Part shown: one piece after another, positions 7,238 to 15,639 of the stretch
Numbering within the stretch: the first letter of the stretch is position 1
Layout of the letters: the number at the start of each line of letters is the position of its first letter
Source of the DNA: Gordonia bronchialis DSM 43247
GTDB lineage: Bacteria; Actinomycetota; Actinomycetes; Mycobacteriales; Mycobacteriaceae
Assembly (NCBI RefSeq): GCF_000024785.1
Contig: NC_013441.1
Coordinates: 1,488,001-1,552,000 of the forward strand
Direction: 5' to 3'
Length of the DNA stretch: 64,000 nucleotides
Translations under genes and position numbers: made by a program
Notes under the pieces: model-generated
What the model was told of the DNA's origin: nothing
The model's database searches: none
What the model saw: the letters and a program-made list of their open reading frames with translations, nothing else

Positions 7238-7540
7238 GTCGTTCGTTCCTCACCGATGTGTCCGCCCGGCCCCCGTGTCGGGACCGGGCCATCATCGGCG
7301 GCGCGTCGTGGTCATGTAGACCACAGTACCAGCGATGACCAGCACTACCAACGCGGAAACACTCTGTGCGGCAAGTGTATCCATTATCTCACACGCTGCC
7401 CGTCGCCGGATCGTGGCCCGCCCTCAAGGCCGACAATCCGACCCAACAAGGCGTCCCGCAGTGGTCCCGCAGTGGTCCCGCAGGACGACCAACACAAGGC
7501 GATGGATCATGTCGCAACCAACGCAACCAACGAAATGCGA
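7238..7540. other. Non-coding control region at the right end of the element
   Basis: No gene is supported here. It holds the upstream region of the excisionase-led operon, a GC hairpin near 7266-7290 (GCCCGG with CCGGGC) and the three right-hand 11-bp arm repeats at 7453-7485. I could not place a convincing -35/-10 pair. Confidence 0.6.
7453..7485. repeat. Right integrase arm-type repeats (3 x 11 bp)
   Basis: Two perfect copies of GTCCCGCAGTG (7453-7463, 7464-7474) are followed by GTCCCGCAGGA (7475-7485), in the same orientation as the left set at 1316-1348. They sit in the non-coding gap between the excisionase-like gene and attR, where arm sites for integrase are expected. Confidence 0.72.
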
Positions 7541-9364
7541 TTAGCCTGCGCCACAGTTGTATTGGAACGAAAACATGCCCTGAACTGGTACGGGTGAAAT
7601 CGGCACGAATCGCGTTCGCATCGAGTAGGTCAGGGGTTCGATTCCCCTTAGCTCCACCAAAGTGTTCTTACTCGAACCGGTGCCCGAAAGGATGTCGGCG
7701 AGGGAGAGAGCCAAATCAGAAGAAGAGTCGTCACCCGTACGCTTCGAGGCCCCCGCCAGGGGGTCTCGGTTTGCGTTTGCGGCATCGGTGGTCGCTTGTG
7801 CTCTCGTGGTGAGTGCGTGTGCAGCGTGGAAGTCTGCGAACGGCGGGTTCTGTCGGCTTCCCTGAACGCCGTGCTCGTCGATGTAGAAGTACTGGTAGAA
7901 GGTTTGGTTGAGGTTGCGTCGAACGGTGTCGTTTCCGTCTCGGTAGAAGGTGTCGGGGTGCGATACGAGGTCGAGGGCGTCGAGGAGCACTCCTGCGCCG
8001 ACGGCGATCTCGGCGGCAGCGTTGGCCAGCCCGGCTTCCGCAGCCGCGCGATCCGTCTGAATCTTGCGGAGTTTGGCCCTGACCTTTGCTTGTGGGATGC
8101 CGTCATCAGCGAGGAGATCAAGCAGGCGGTCCTCCTTGCCGTCCAGTTCCTTGATCTTGCGGTTCAGGGCTGCGTGGAGCTCGGTAACGCTACGTTGCTC
8201 GTCTGCCACGGCGTCCTCAAGCAGTCTGCGCACCTCAGCGACGAAGGAGGCTGGCAACGCCAGCGTCAGGTAGTGGTCAGCGATGGCCTGTTCGACTCCA
8301 TCGGCGGGCAGGTGCGGCAGGTCACAGATGCCGTCCTGCCGCCCTCGCCACATGAAGTACGCGTAGCGCCTGCCCGAACGGCCTCGGGCTTCGGTGTAGA
8401 TGAGCCGTGTCATTCGTCCGTTATGTTCGCACCGAGCACAGAACAGTGCCCCCTTGAGGTAGTGCTGCAGTACACGATCGCGCTGGCCGCTCTTGCTGCG
8501 GAAATCAGCGACTTCTTGAACCCGGTCGAACAACTCCTGATCGACGATGGGCTCGTGTCGGCCTTTGAACACATCCCCTTTGTAGTTGATGTAGCCGAGG
8601 TAGTATTGGTCTCGCAGCATCCGGTGTAGCGATTTGAACGTCATGGGGCGTTCGGGATATTTCGGGGTTGCGCGTGTGGTCAGGCCGAGATCGGCCATGG
8701 TCGATTCGAGGCGTTCCAGACCGTAGTCGCCGGTGGCGTATAGCTCGAATGCCTTGCGGATGAGCGGTGCCCGTTTGGGGTCAAGTTCAACGGTGTTGAT
8801 CTGCCGACCTTCGTGCTCGATGCGGACGTTGCGGTAGCCGATCGGCGCTTTGCCCGTTGTGCCGCCGTTGGTTGCTTTGTGTTGCAGCTTGATGCGGATG
8901 TCTTCGCCGTTCTGCCTGTTTTGGATATCGTTAAAGATGTCGGTGACTGCCTCCATGGCATCGGCAAAGACGCCGTCACCGAAATCCTCGCGCGCGGAAA
9001 CCAGTCTTACGTGCAACTTGTCCAGTAGTCGCTTGGTGATCGCGGCGTCGATGTAGTTACGGAAGGCGCGGGATCGTGCGTACACGATGACGTAGCGCAC
9101 GTCCGGGTTCTCACGAAGGAAGGTCAGCATGTCCTGAAAGACTTGCCGCTTCTCGATCGTGGAAGCCGAGACACCGGGTTCCACAAACTCACGCGCGACC
9201 GCTGCGCCGATGCCGTCCGCTTTGCGGGTTGCAACCTCGCGCTGGGTTGCGATGGAATTTCCATCGCGATCGATGTCGATGGCTGTGTCCATCTGTTTCT
9301 TGCTTGATACGCGTAGGTAGAGCACGGCCTTGTCGGGTTCGTTTGATTCCGTCGCGTAGGTCAT
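7541..9364 (-). CDS. Large serine recombinase (integrase type)
   Basis: The product is a 607-aa large serine recombinase. The N-terminal resolvase domain has catalytic S20 (LYLRVSSKKQ) and SRAFRNYIDAAITKRLLDKL. A Recombinase domain follows (about 190-270, ELDPKRAPLIRKAFELYATG), then a zinc-ribbon (FCARCEHNGRMTRL ... CDLPHLP) and a coiled coil (about 385-450). The last 20-odd codons are the antisense of the tRNA-Ala fragment (VELRGIEPLTYSMRT), and the frame ends 72 bases inside the first element. The C-terminus is therefore set by whatever lies beyond the attachment site. It starts three bases after the XRE gene stop and is probably co-transcribed with it. It is the likely integrase of the second block. 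Confidence 0.92.
   Translation of the reverse strand: MTYATESNEPDKAVLYLRVSSKKQMDTAIDIDRDGNSIATQREVATRKADGIGAAVAREFVEPGVSASTIEKRQVFQDMLTFLRENPDVRYVIVYARSRAFRNYIDAAITKRLLDKLHVRLVSAREDFGDGVFADAMEAVTDIFNDIQNRQNGEDIRIKLQHKATNGGTTGKAPIGYRNVRIEHEGRQINTVELDPKRAPLIRKAFELYATGDYGLERLESTMADLGLTTRATPKYPERPMTFKSLHRMLRDQYYLGYINYKGDVFKGRHEPIVDQELFDRVQEVADFRSKSGQRDRVLQHYLKGALFCARCEHNGRMTRLIYTEARGRSGRRYAYFMWRGRQDGICDLPHLPADGVEQAIADHYLTLALPASFVAEVRRLLEDAVADEQRSVTELHAALNRKIKELDGKEDRLLDLLADDGIPQAKVRAKLRKIQTDRAAAEAGLANAAAEIAVGAGVLLDALDLVSHPDTFYRDGNDTVRRNLNQTFYQYFYIDEHGVQGSRQNPPFADFHAAHALTTRAQATTDAANANRDPLAGASKRTGDDSSSDLALSLADILSGTGSSKNTLVELRGIEPLTYSMRTRFVPISPVPVQGMFSFQYNCGAG
7613..7659 (+). repeat. attR: 47-bp tRNA-Ala 3' segment, right copy
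   Basis: This is an exact copy of 1210-1256 lacking the 5' half of the tRNA, so it is not a functional tRNA. It marks the right end of the first element. It is also read, in antisense, as the last codons of the serine recombinase gene on the minus strand. Confidence 0.95.
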
Positions 9365-9367
9365 GGC

Positions 9368-9811
9368 TCAGTACTCCTGTGGTGCGCAGGGGCATTGGGG
9401 GCAGTGGTTGGTGCGCTGCGGGCACGGATCAGCGATGGTTCCGGCGTGGTGACAGCCGCGGGAGTGTTGTGCTGGCGGTGTGCGGAGGCTGTCGATGTAG
9501 CGTTGGGCGTTCTCGACTACGGGTTTGGGGAGATCGGCATATTTGGTGTGGAGGTAGGTGTCGATGTCGGGGAGGTCGTCGGCGGTGAGCCAGCCGACGG
9601 TGGTGAATAGTTCCATGGGTTTGATTCCGAGCACTTTGGCGATGGCGATGAGGCTTTCGACGCGAGGTTTGGCGATCATGCCCTGCTCGATGCGCCACAC
9701 GGTGCCGGTGTCGACGCCTGCGCGTCGGGCGACTTCGTTGACGCTCAAGTTCTGCTCGTTGCGCTTGGTGGTGAGCAGATTGATGAGTTTTACGGTTTGA
9801 TCTGGCGTCAT
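9368..9811 (-). CDS. XRE-family regulator with Cys/His-rich tail
   Basis: The product is 147 aa. Residues 6-65 form a Cro/CI-type HTH (LSVNEVARRAGVDTGTVWRI). The C-terminal 30 residues are rich in Cys and His (HSRGCHHAGTIADPCPQ, then HCPQCPC), suggesting a metal site. The ATG at 9811 has AAGGGG about 10 bases upstream. It is followed immediately by the serine recombinase, so it probably controls excision or its own promoter. The palindromes at 9836-9870 overlap that promoter and are natural operators. Confidence 0.88.
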   Translation of the reverse strand: MTPDQTVKLINLLTTKRNEQNLSVNEVARRAGVDTGTVWRIEQGMIAKPRVESLIAIAKVLGIKPMELFTTVGWLTADDLPDIDTYLHTKYADLPKPVVENAQRYIDSLRTPPAQHSRGCHHAGTIADPCPQRTNHCPQCPCAPQEY

Positions 9812-9835
9812 GGTTATTGCATCCCCTTGTATCAC

Positions 9836-9870
9836 CCATTGTATAATGGACCATTGATCAAAATCAATGG
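9836..9870 (-). promoter_or_regulatory. Promoter with two operator palindromes for the XRE-recombinase operon
   Basis: On the minus strand TTGATT (9867-9862) and TATACA (9845-9840) are separated by 16 bases. CCATTGAT-CAAA-ATCAATGG (9851-9870) covers the -35 and CCATT-GTAT-AATGG (9836-9849) covers the -10. Both palindromes are perfect and share the half-site CCATT. This fits autoregulation by the XRE protein encoded just downstream. Confidence 0.65.
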
Positions 9871-9965
9871 ATAAATACAATCCCACACCGCGATTATTTG
9901 CAATTTCGATATGTTCTATTGCATTTCCGCGAATATGCCCTTCTTGGCGACTAGTACTGCGTGTG

Positions 9966-10589
9966 TCAGCTGTTGGCATTGAATATCCAGACTCCGCCGT
10001 CGGGGTTGGTGATAGTGGCGATATCGCCTGATGCTTCGAGGTCGCAGGCGATGGCCGCATAGTCGATGTGGGTGTACTGCTGCACATACTCGGGGAGCTT
10101 GGCCAGCTCGGCGATGTAGCCGAGATCGTCGGCCATCTGCTCGGCGTAGTCGGTGACGGAGCCATAGTGGCCGAGATAGTCCTCGTTGAAGGCGTCAGCC
10201 TCGGAATCGGGATCGATGTCGTCGAGGTCACCGTCGAGGGTTTCGACCCAGGCGGCGTAGGCGTAGCCATGCTCGGCGATGCCGCGCGCGATACGGGAAA
10301 TCTGTTCGATGGAGTCGTATTCGCCGACGCGCCAGTGTCCGAACTGGTCGTAGTCGTGCATAGCGAACTCTTCGGCGCCGGGCTCTGGCGAGCGTGCCAG
10401 CATGGCGGCGATATCAGCGTGGATGTCGTCAGGGTTGCGGGCGGCGTCGAGCCAGACACCGTGCAGCCGTCCGTTGACATAGTCAGCGAGGCTGGCGACA
10501 TAGATCGCTGGCCTCGGTGACGGCTCAGCCTCGTGCTGCCGTTCCGTATCCGGGGTTGTTGGTCGTGGTTCGTGGTGTGAGTCATGCAT
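9966..10589 (-). CDS. ardA: ArdA-type antirestriction protein
   Basis: This 207-aa ArdA-family DNA mimic would inhibit type I restriction enzymes of a new host during transfer. Family features are the PAIYVASLADYVNGRLHGVW start, EEFAMHDYDQFGHWRVGEY, and the very acidic composition throughout. The ATG at 10589 is preceded by AAAGGAGGTGAG, a nearly complete match to the 16S rRNA 3' end, so translation should be strong. ArdA is typical of conjugative or mobilisable elements, which agrees with the transfer-type genes upstream. Confidence 0.92.
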   Translation of the reverse strand: MHDSHHEPRPTTPDTERQHEAEPSPRPAIYVASLADYVNGRLHGVWLDAARNPDDIHADIAAMLARSPEPGAEEFAMHDYDQFGHWRVGEYDSIEQISRIARGIAEHGYAYAAWVETLDGDLDDIDPDSEADAFNEDYLGHYGSVTDYAEQMADDLGYIAELAKLPEYVQQYTHIDYAAIACDLEASGDIATITNPDGGVWIFNANS

Positions 10590-10629
10590 TCTCACCTCCT
10601 TTCGTGTTCGTGATGGGTGTTGTTGGGCC

Positions 10630-10705
10630 GGGCGGGAAGCGGAGAGTCGATGTGACTCGATCCGTTTCCCCGCCCGTACCCTGGATGCACCCCGTGGTGG
10701 GGTGC
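10630..10705. terminator. Two hairpins between ardA and the upstream small gene
   Basis: The first structure (10630-10675) pairs GGGCGGG...GCGGA with TCCGTTTCCCCGCCC and has an inner stem GAGTC/GACTC. The second (10687-10705) is a perfect 7-bp stem, GCACCCC with GGGGTGC, around GTGGT. They could terminate the upstream transcript or shape the ardA leader. No U-run is obvious. Confidence 0.45.
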
Positions 10706-10733
10706 TGTATCTACGGCCGTCGGTCCGGCACGG

Positions 10734-11063
10734 TCATGATGCGGTATCGCCTCCCTTGGTGCTCCGGCGTGTACGAGACGTGCCGGTGGTGGTGGGTTCG
10801 CCCCGGTCGGCGAACAAGGTGGCGATGGCCTGCTGGCGGGCCGCGGCTTCGCGTTCGATGTCGGCGCGCGCTTGGGCGGCTTTGCCGGCCAGTTCCGGAT
10901 CGTCTTTGGCGCGGGCGATGTGCTCGGCGATGGCGATCTGGATTTCATCGGTGATGGTGCCGTCACGTAGCTGGGCGATGAAGCTCAGCTGCGCATGGAC
11001 GTCATGCTTGAGTTTGATGCCAAGGGTTTTGACGCCTCGCATCGACTCGTCGGGTGTAGACAT
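10734..11063 (-). CDS. Small mobilisation-accessory-like protein, 109 aa
   Basis: The N-terminal part (RGVKTLGIKLKHDVHAQLSF) looks like a ribbon-helix-helix strand plus helix. A long charged helix follows, then a Ser/Thr/Arg-rich tail. Such small proteins often accompany mobilisation genes. The family is not certain. The start at 11063 is preceded by GAGG. Confidence 0.65.
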   Translation of the reverse strand: MSTPDESMRGVKTLGIKLKHDVHAQLSFIAQLRDGTITDEIQIAIAEHIARAKDDPELAGKAAQARADIEREAAARQQAIATLFADRGEPTTTGTSRTRRSTKGGDTAS

Positions 11064-11149
11064 TGCGACCTCCTCGGTGCGCTGCGGCCGGTAATCACGA
11101 ACTGTGGTTACGGGGACGGCCGCATGACACCGACGAGGCACGACCGGGG

Positions 11150-12187
11150 TCATGCGGCGGACCTTTCCGGTGGTGGCGGCAATCGGTGCCGTCGTGCCGT
11201 CGCGATCCGGTCCCGTGCCGCGGCGGCGAAGTCTGGGTTGAGTTCGATGCCGTACCAGTCACGTTTCAGGTTCTCGGCGGCAATAGCGGTGGTGCCGCTG
11301 CCCATGAACGGGTCGAGCACCAGTCCGGGCTCGTGATCGGCGTTACATTGGCAGGTTGGGGTGATAGCGGCGCGGGTGGCTGTTCCGCCGAGAGCCCGTA
11401 TCACTCTGCGGGTCCACGGGCGTCGGCAGCGGGTGCAGCGGGCTTCGGGGCAACCGGCGGCGATCATGCGCTCGGCGAGCCGCAGCGGGAAGATCGCATG
11501 GTGGGCGCCTCGGTAGCCGCCCGGCGTGATCGTCCAAACATCACCGGGGTTCTTGCCTAGCGGATGCCCAGCTCTCCCTTGGGCTTTGAGTGTCTGCAAT
11601 CCGGTGGCAGCCATGCCGTTCGGCCCGCGCCACGCCTCACGCGTCGTCGCTTGCCCCTCATCATTTGCGCGAGTTGAGCTTCGTGCGGTTCGCAGAGGTT
11701 CGCGGATGGCGTCGAGGTCGAAAAAGTAGTGCGGTTGTCTGGCGAGCACGTAGATGACTTCGTAGGTGCAGTTGAGCCGGTCGCGGACACTCGAGGGGAC
11801 GGGATTGGGTTTGGCCCAGACAATTTTGTTGCGGATGAGCCAGCCGTCATGGTGCAGGCGCAGCGCCAGGCGTTCGGGTGCCATCAGCAGGCTTTTGCGC
11901 GCCGCGCCCTGGGAGGCGTGACCGGAGTACGTGTCGCCGACGTTGAGCCAGAACGTGCCGGTCGGCACCAAGATCCGCCCGGCCTGTTCGCTGATGGCCG
12001 CCAAGTTGTCCACACACTGGTCGACGTGGCTTTCGAGGCCGAGCTGGCCGTCAGCGTTGTAGTCTCGTAGCCGGAAGTACGGCGGACTGGCGACGACGCA
12101 GTCGATTGAGCTGTCCGGTAGTTCCTGGAGGCGCGTCAGCGCGTCACCGATGACAATCCGATTCCGCCGTATTTGTTGGCTGCTCAT
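11150..12187 (-). CDS. Adenine/cytosine-N4 DNA methyltransferase (beta class)
   Basis: This 345-aa N6-adenine/N4-cytosine methyltransferase has catalytic motif IV SPPY at residues 34-37, target-side conserved text (GTFWLNVGDTYSGH, RNKIVWAKPNPVPSSV) and the AdoMet motif DPFMGSGTTAIAAENLKR near the C-terminus. That motif order defines the beta class; SPPY is more common in N4-cytosine enzymes. A Cys-rich insert (CPEARCTRCRRPW) precedes motif I. There is no restriction gene next to it, so it probably protects the element itself. It overlaps the replication-relaxation gene stop (ATGA). Confidence 0.9.
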   Translation of the reverse strand: MSSQQIRRNRIVIGDALTRLQELPDSSIDCVVASPPYFRLRDYNADGQLGLESHVDQCVDNLAAISEQAGRILVPTGTFWLNVGDTYSGHASQGAARKSLLMAPERLALRLHHDGWLIRNKIVWAKPNPVPSSVRDRLNCTYEVIYVLARQPHYFFDLDAIREPLRTARSSTRANDEGQATTREAWRGPNGMAATGLQTLKAQGRAGHPLGKNPGDVWTITPGGYRGAHHAIFPLRLAERMIAAGCPEARCTRCRRPWTRRVIRALGGTATRAAITPTCQCNADHEPGLVLDPFMGSGTTAIAAENLKRDWYGIELNPDFAAAARDRIATARRHRLPPPPERSAA

Positions 12188-13176
12188 ACCGCTCCTCCCT
12201 GCTCGATGAGCGACACCAAGTCGTCGGGCGCGATGATCCGAAACAGTGCGCTGGGAAGCCTGCGGTCGGCCGCAATGCCCTCGGCAAGAGCGTGGCGACG
12301 GCGCGCAGCCTTCTGCGGGTTTGAGTGGGTCATCGACCAGACGACGAGCGGGAACCCGCCGTGGCGGTCTTGCTCGATCCCGGTCTGCCGATAGGCCTCG
12401 TACTCACGGCACTTGGTGAGCAGCGTTGGAATATGTTCGCTGCCCAGGTCGATCTCGATGAGCCAGGCGGTCACGTGGTCGTCATCGCTGGCGGTTTCGG
12501 CGAACAGATCGGGCTTGAGTGTTCGTCGCGCCGCTCCGATGCCGGTGTAGGTGCGCCACGAGCCGGGTTCGACCGCACCGTCCGCGAGTTCAAATCGGCC
12601 TGTCCGACTGGCCACCGTGAGCGCGATATGGGCATCAGCGATGGCCAGCCGGTGGTCGACGAATCGGGTAGTCGGCTCGTACCGCAGCCGGCTACTGCCA
12701 CGCCGTGCACCGGTCAGGAGTCGGTCCCCGGCTACGCCGACGTGGTAGATGAAGCCACGCGATCCGGCACGGGCACCGCCGATGCGGCGATCGAGAGTGT
12801 CGAGCACACGCAAACCTCGGAGTCGGGCGAGAATGCGGCGGGTGACACGGCCACGCGCGTCCGCCGCAACGGAAGCGACGTGCAGCGTTTCGATCTGCCG
12901 GGCGGTCATGAACCGGTGTTCGTCGACCGATCGGAGGATAGCCATGTCTCGGTCGCTGAGACGGTCACGGATACGGTCGACGGCAGCGCCAGATAGCCGG
13001 CGCAAGGTGTCCGGTGCGGGCGTTGTGGTGCCCTGTGGGGCACCACTATTCCCTGACGGTAGGGATACGGATTGCGGATCTGCCAGGGGCGATACAGGTG
13101 ATACGGACGACACGATCGGACCAGCGAACGGATCACCGTTCGCCGCCCCGCCCGACCCGATTTTCGGCCCGTTCAT
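12184..13176 (-). CDS. Replication-relaxation family protein
   Basis: This 330-aa protein resembles the Replic_Relax family of actinobacterial plasmids and integrative elements. A winged-helix-like N-domain (SDRDMAILRSVDEHRFMTARQIETLH) follows a disordered 60-residue start. The core carries the pattern THDDxL-like FVDHRLAIADAHIAL, then LKPDLFAETASDDDHVTAWLIEIDLGSEH, a nuclease-like D...E-x-D arrangement. It is coupled by overlap to the transfer ATPase upstream and the methyltransferase downstream. The role in plasmid replication or relaxation is known only from family context. Confidence 0.8.
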   Translation of the reverse strand: MNGPKIGSGGAANGDPFAGPIVSSVSPVSPLADPQSVSLPSGNSGAPQGTTTPAPDTLRRLSGAAVDRIRDRLSDRDMAILRSVDEHRFMTARQIETLHVASVAADARGRVTRRILARLRGLRVLDTLDRRIGGARAGSRGFIYHVGVAGDRLLTGARRGSSRLRYEPTTRFVDHRLAIADAHIALTVASRTGRFELADGAVEPGSWRTYTGIGAARRTLKPDLFAETASDDDHVTAWLIEIDLGSEHIPTLLTKCREYEAYRQTGIEQDRHGGFPLVVWSMTHSNPQKAARRRHALAEGIAADRRLPSALFRIIAPDDLVSLIEQGGAV

Positions 13177-15386
13177 GCGCGCCTCCGTCGACGCGGCCCA
13201 CCGATATCCTCGGTGCCATCAGCGGTGGCGGCGCCGTCGAGGAGTGCGGTGAAGCTGGCCTCGATTTCGGTGACGGGACGGCCATAGCGCTCGCGGCTGC
13301 GACGGCGAATGTCGGCCGGGTCGCTGGTCGGTGCAGGTGATGGTTTGGTAGTTCCGGATGCCCAGGGCTGCACGGTGTTGTCGCGGACGAGGCTGGCGTA
13401 GACGTGATGGGCCGGCAGTGAGGTGAAGTCTTCGACGGCGAGCACACTTTGGCCGGCGGTCATGTCTTTGGCATCACCGGCCTGGAGTTGGAACGTGATC
13501 CGGGAACGTGCGTTGTTGCGGAAGGCGTCGAGCATCGCCGGTGGCAGTTGCTTCTCGAACTGATGCGCGAGGTGAAACCCGGCGCGCAGCGACCTGGCTG
13601 TGGCGAGGGCGTCGCCGAGGTCGGTGGGGATACCGCGGATGTAGTCCTGGGCTTCGTCGATGTAGACCATGACCGGATCGCGGTCGGATTCGGGAACCGT
13701 GACCCGTTCGCGGATGGCCTGCCACAGCTCGGCAATCACGATGGCTCCGAGGAGCTGCGCATTTTCCGGGCCGAGTGCTCCCTTTTGGAGCGGCACCAGC
13801 AGTACCTTTTTCTCGGTCAGCACCTGGCGAACGTTGAAGTTCGGGTGTTGCTGGCCGAGCACATTGCGAAGCGGGTGATTCAGCAGTGGCCGCAACTTGT
13901 TACTCAAGGGGGCGATGGTGGTTGCGGCGGCCTCGGGTGAGAGGCTGTCGAACCATTGCCAGAACGGGCCGGAGGCGAACGGATCGGACTGCATCACCCC
14001 ATGCGTCATCCGACGACGGAAACCGGGATTGGTCAGCAGAAGCGGCAGCATCACCAAGCTGGCGTCATCACGACGGGCCAGCAGATCGAGGCAGTTACGC
14101 AGAATGTCGGCCGAGCGCGGCCCGAGCCCGTCACCCCAGATAGCTTTAAGCGTGCCGAACAGAGCGTCGGCTACCACTTCGGGCGGGCGACCGTGCCGAT
14201 GTGCCGGGTCGAGCGGATTGATACCGACCGGTGCCTTGCCGAACGGATCGAGCACAGCGATGTCGCCCTGGCGCTTCTCCGGGATGCCTGTCAGCAGATC
14301 GGTGATCAGGTCTTTGGGCTCGATCACCACCAGCGGTCTGTCAGCCTCGAGGTCCTGGAGGATCAGGTTCAGCAGCAACGTTGACTTGCCGACACCGTTC
14401 GGTCCGATCACCCAGGTGTGGCGCAGCGCATCGGTCACGTTGTAACCGATCGTGCCGTCCGTGCCGGGGGCACTGGCGTCAGCAACGACCCGCTGCCCGG
14501 TTTGTAGCGCGGTGCTCGGCCGCACCGGCCGCGGATGTCGCGGTGGTTGACCGGGAAACTGTTCGTCGCGATCAGCGATCGGCCAGCCCGACAGCCGAGC
14601 GACTTCGGTCACCGTCAACCGCTGCGACGGGGTGAACATCGACCACGCGGCACGCGGCATGTTGACCCGGTCCGGCTTTTCACGGCGCAGCATCACCCGC
14701 ACATCCGGCGACTCGGTCGTCCCGATGGCTGCCGCCAGGCCGGTCAGTAGCACTTTGCGACGTTCGGCGCTCGCCGCCTCGACCCCGAGCCGCACGGCAG
14801 CGGTGAACGCATGCTGGCCAAGTTTCTGCTGCAACGCCGCCTGCGCTCCGGGCCGGGTATCCGAGAGGACACCATGCAGCAGCTTGGATACGACCGGTTG
14901 GTCACCACGAGTCAGTTGACGGGGAGCGCTCGTCGGGTGGTGGCGCGGGCCGAGCACGATCTGAATCGTCAGCCGCTCACCCTTCCCCACCGCGGTGAGC
15001 GCATGCAGGATAGAACGGTGTGAGGCCACCGCGTCGACGGGCTCAAGCTGGCGCATGGTGGTGCTGAGCTGAATACGGCGTGCGGTGCTGATGCGGCCCC
15101 GATCACTCGGATCGAAGCTGGTCACGATGGCGCCATCGACCAGCTGCTCAACGGCCCGGCGAACGGCCACCCGGTGCCGGAGCTGCGAGCCGATCAGGTA
15201 CTCCACACCCGTCACATCGGCACGGGCTTCCAAGATCAGCTGCGGCGCATGGGTACGCGAGGCGAAATGCCGCAGCAACCCAAACGCAGCAGCATTCGTA
15301 AACGTCTGCGGCCAAAACGGTTGCTGCCACACCAGCGATCCCGCCGACACAGGGTCCTCACTTTGACGATCCAAATCGTCAGTCAT
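13173..15386 (-). CDS. TraG/VirD4-like conjugative coupling ATPase
   Basis: The product is 737 aa. Walker A GPNGVGKST is at residues 328-335, and Walker B VMVYIDEAQD plus the sensor-like region (AGFHLAHQFEKQLPPAML) lie in the second half. The N-terminal 280 residues form a divergent domain without obvious membrane helices, so the protein probably docks to a separate membrane partner. The family pumps DNA during conjugation or mobilisation. No relaxase or full type IV secretion set was seen, so the element is likely mobilisable rather than self-transmissible. Confidence 0.87.
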   Translation of the reverse strand: MTDDLDRQSEDPVSAGSLVWQQPFWPQTFTNAAAFGLLRHFASRTHAPQLILEARADVTGVEYLIGSQLRHRVAVRRAVEQLVDGAIVTSFDPSDRGRISTARRIQLSTTMRQLEPVDAVASHRSILHALTAVGKGERLTIQIVLGPRHHPTSAPRQLTRGDQPVVSKLLHGVLSDTRPGAQAALQQKLGQHAFTAAVRLGVEAASAERRKVLLTGLAAAIGTTESPDVRVMLRREKPDRVNMPRAAWSMFTPSQRLTVTEVARLSGWPIADRDEQFPGQPPRHPRPVRPSTALQTGQRVVADASAPGTDGTIGYNVTDALRHTWVIGPNGVGKSTLLLNLILQDLEADRPLVVIEPKDLITDLLTGIPEKRQGDIAVLDPFGKAPVGINPLDPAHRHGRPPEVVADALFGTLKAIWGDGLGPRSADILRNCLDLLARRDDASLVMLPLLLTNPGFRRRMTHGVMQSDPFASGPFWQWFDSLSPEAAATTIAPLSNKLRPLLNHPLRNVLGQQHPNFNVRQVLTEKKVLLVPLQKGALGPENAQLLGAIVIAELWQAIRERVTVPESDRDPVMVYIDEAQDYIRGIPTDLGDALATARSLRAGFHLAHQFEKQLPPAMLDAFRNNARSRITFQLQAGDAKDMTAGQSVLAVEDFTSLPAHHVYASLVRDNTVQPWASGTTKPSPAPTSDPADIRRRSRERYGRPVTEIEASFTALLDGAATADGTEDIGGPRRRRRA

Positions 15387-15639
15387 CGGCGCCAGTGTCC
15401 TTCTCCGTGTCGGGCTTACCGGTGGCCGGCGGCGCCGCGGTCTGGCCGTCGCCATGCTTCATGGCCTCGTCGATCTCGGCAGTCGCCTCGGCCTCCGTCA
15501 GCGCCATCGCAATGACCGCCCGACTGAGCTTGCGCAGATCCGGCGGATCACGACGCACACCCCGCACCACGATCTGCCGATCGCCCTTCGGGGCACCGCG
15601 AGCACCCCGCCGATAGTTTTGTCGTCCTGTTTTCGACAT
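15379..15639 (-). CDS. Small basic/acidic hypothetical protein, 86 aa
   Basis: This 86-aa protein has an Arg-rich N-terminus (RQNYRRGARGAPKGDRQIVV) and an acidic tail, placed directly before and overlapping the coupling ATPase by 8 bases. It could be an accessory protein of the transfer ATPase. AGGATACC precedes the ATG. Confidence 0.65.
   Translation of the reverse strand: MSKTGRQNYRRGARGAPKGDRQIVVRGVRRDPPDLRKLSRAVIAMALTEAEATAEIDEAMKHGDGQTAAPPATGKPDTEKDTGADD

Larger units (their letters stand above)
1210..7659. mobile_element. 6.4 kb tyrosine-integrase element inserted in tRNA-Ala
   Basis: The element is flanked by a perfect 47-bp direct repeat, the 3' half of tRNA-Ala (1210-1256 and 7613-7659), so the unit that moves is 6,403 bp. 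The integrase lies at the left end with its 3' end facing the tRNA. The excisionase-like gene lies at the other end, and between them is a single coupled minus-strand operon. A resolvase and a replication-type winged-helix protein are present. No capsid, terminase, relaxase or transfer ATPase was recognised, so it is best described as a small integrative plasmid-like or satellite-like element. Its GC content resembles that of the host. Confidence 0.88.
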
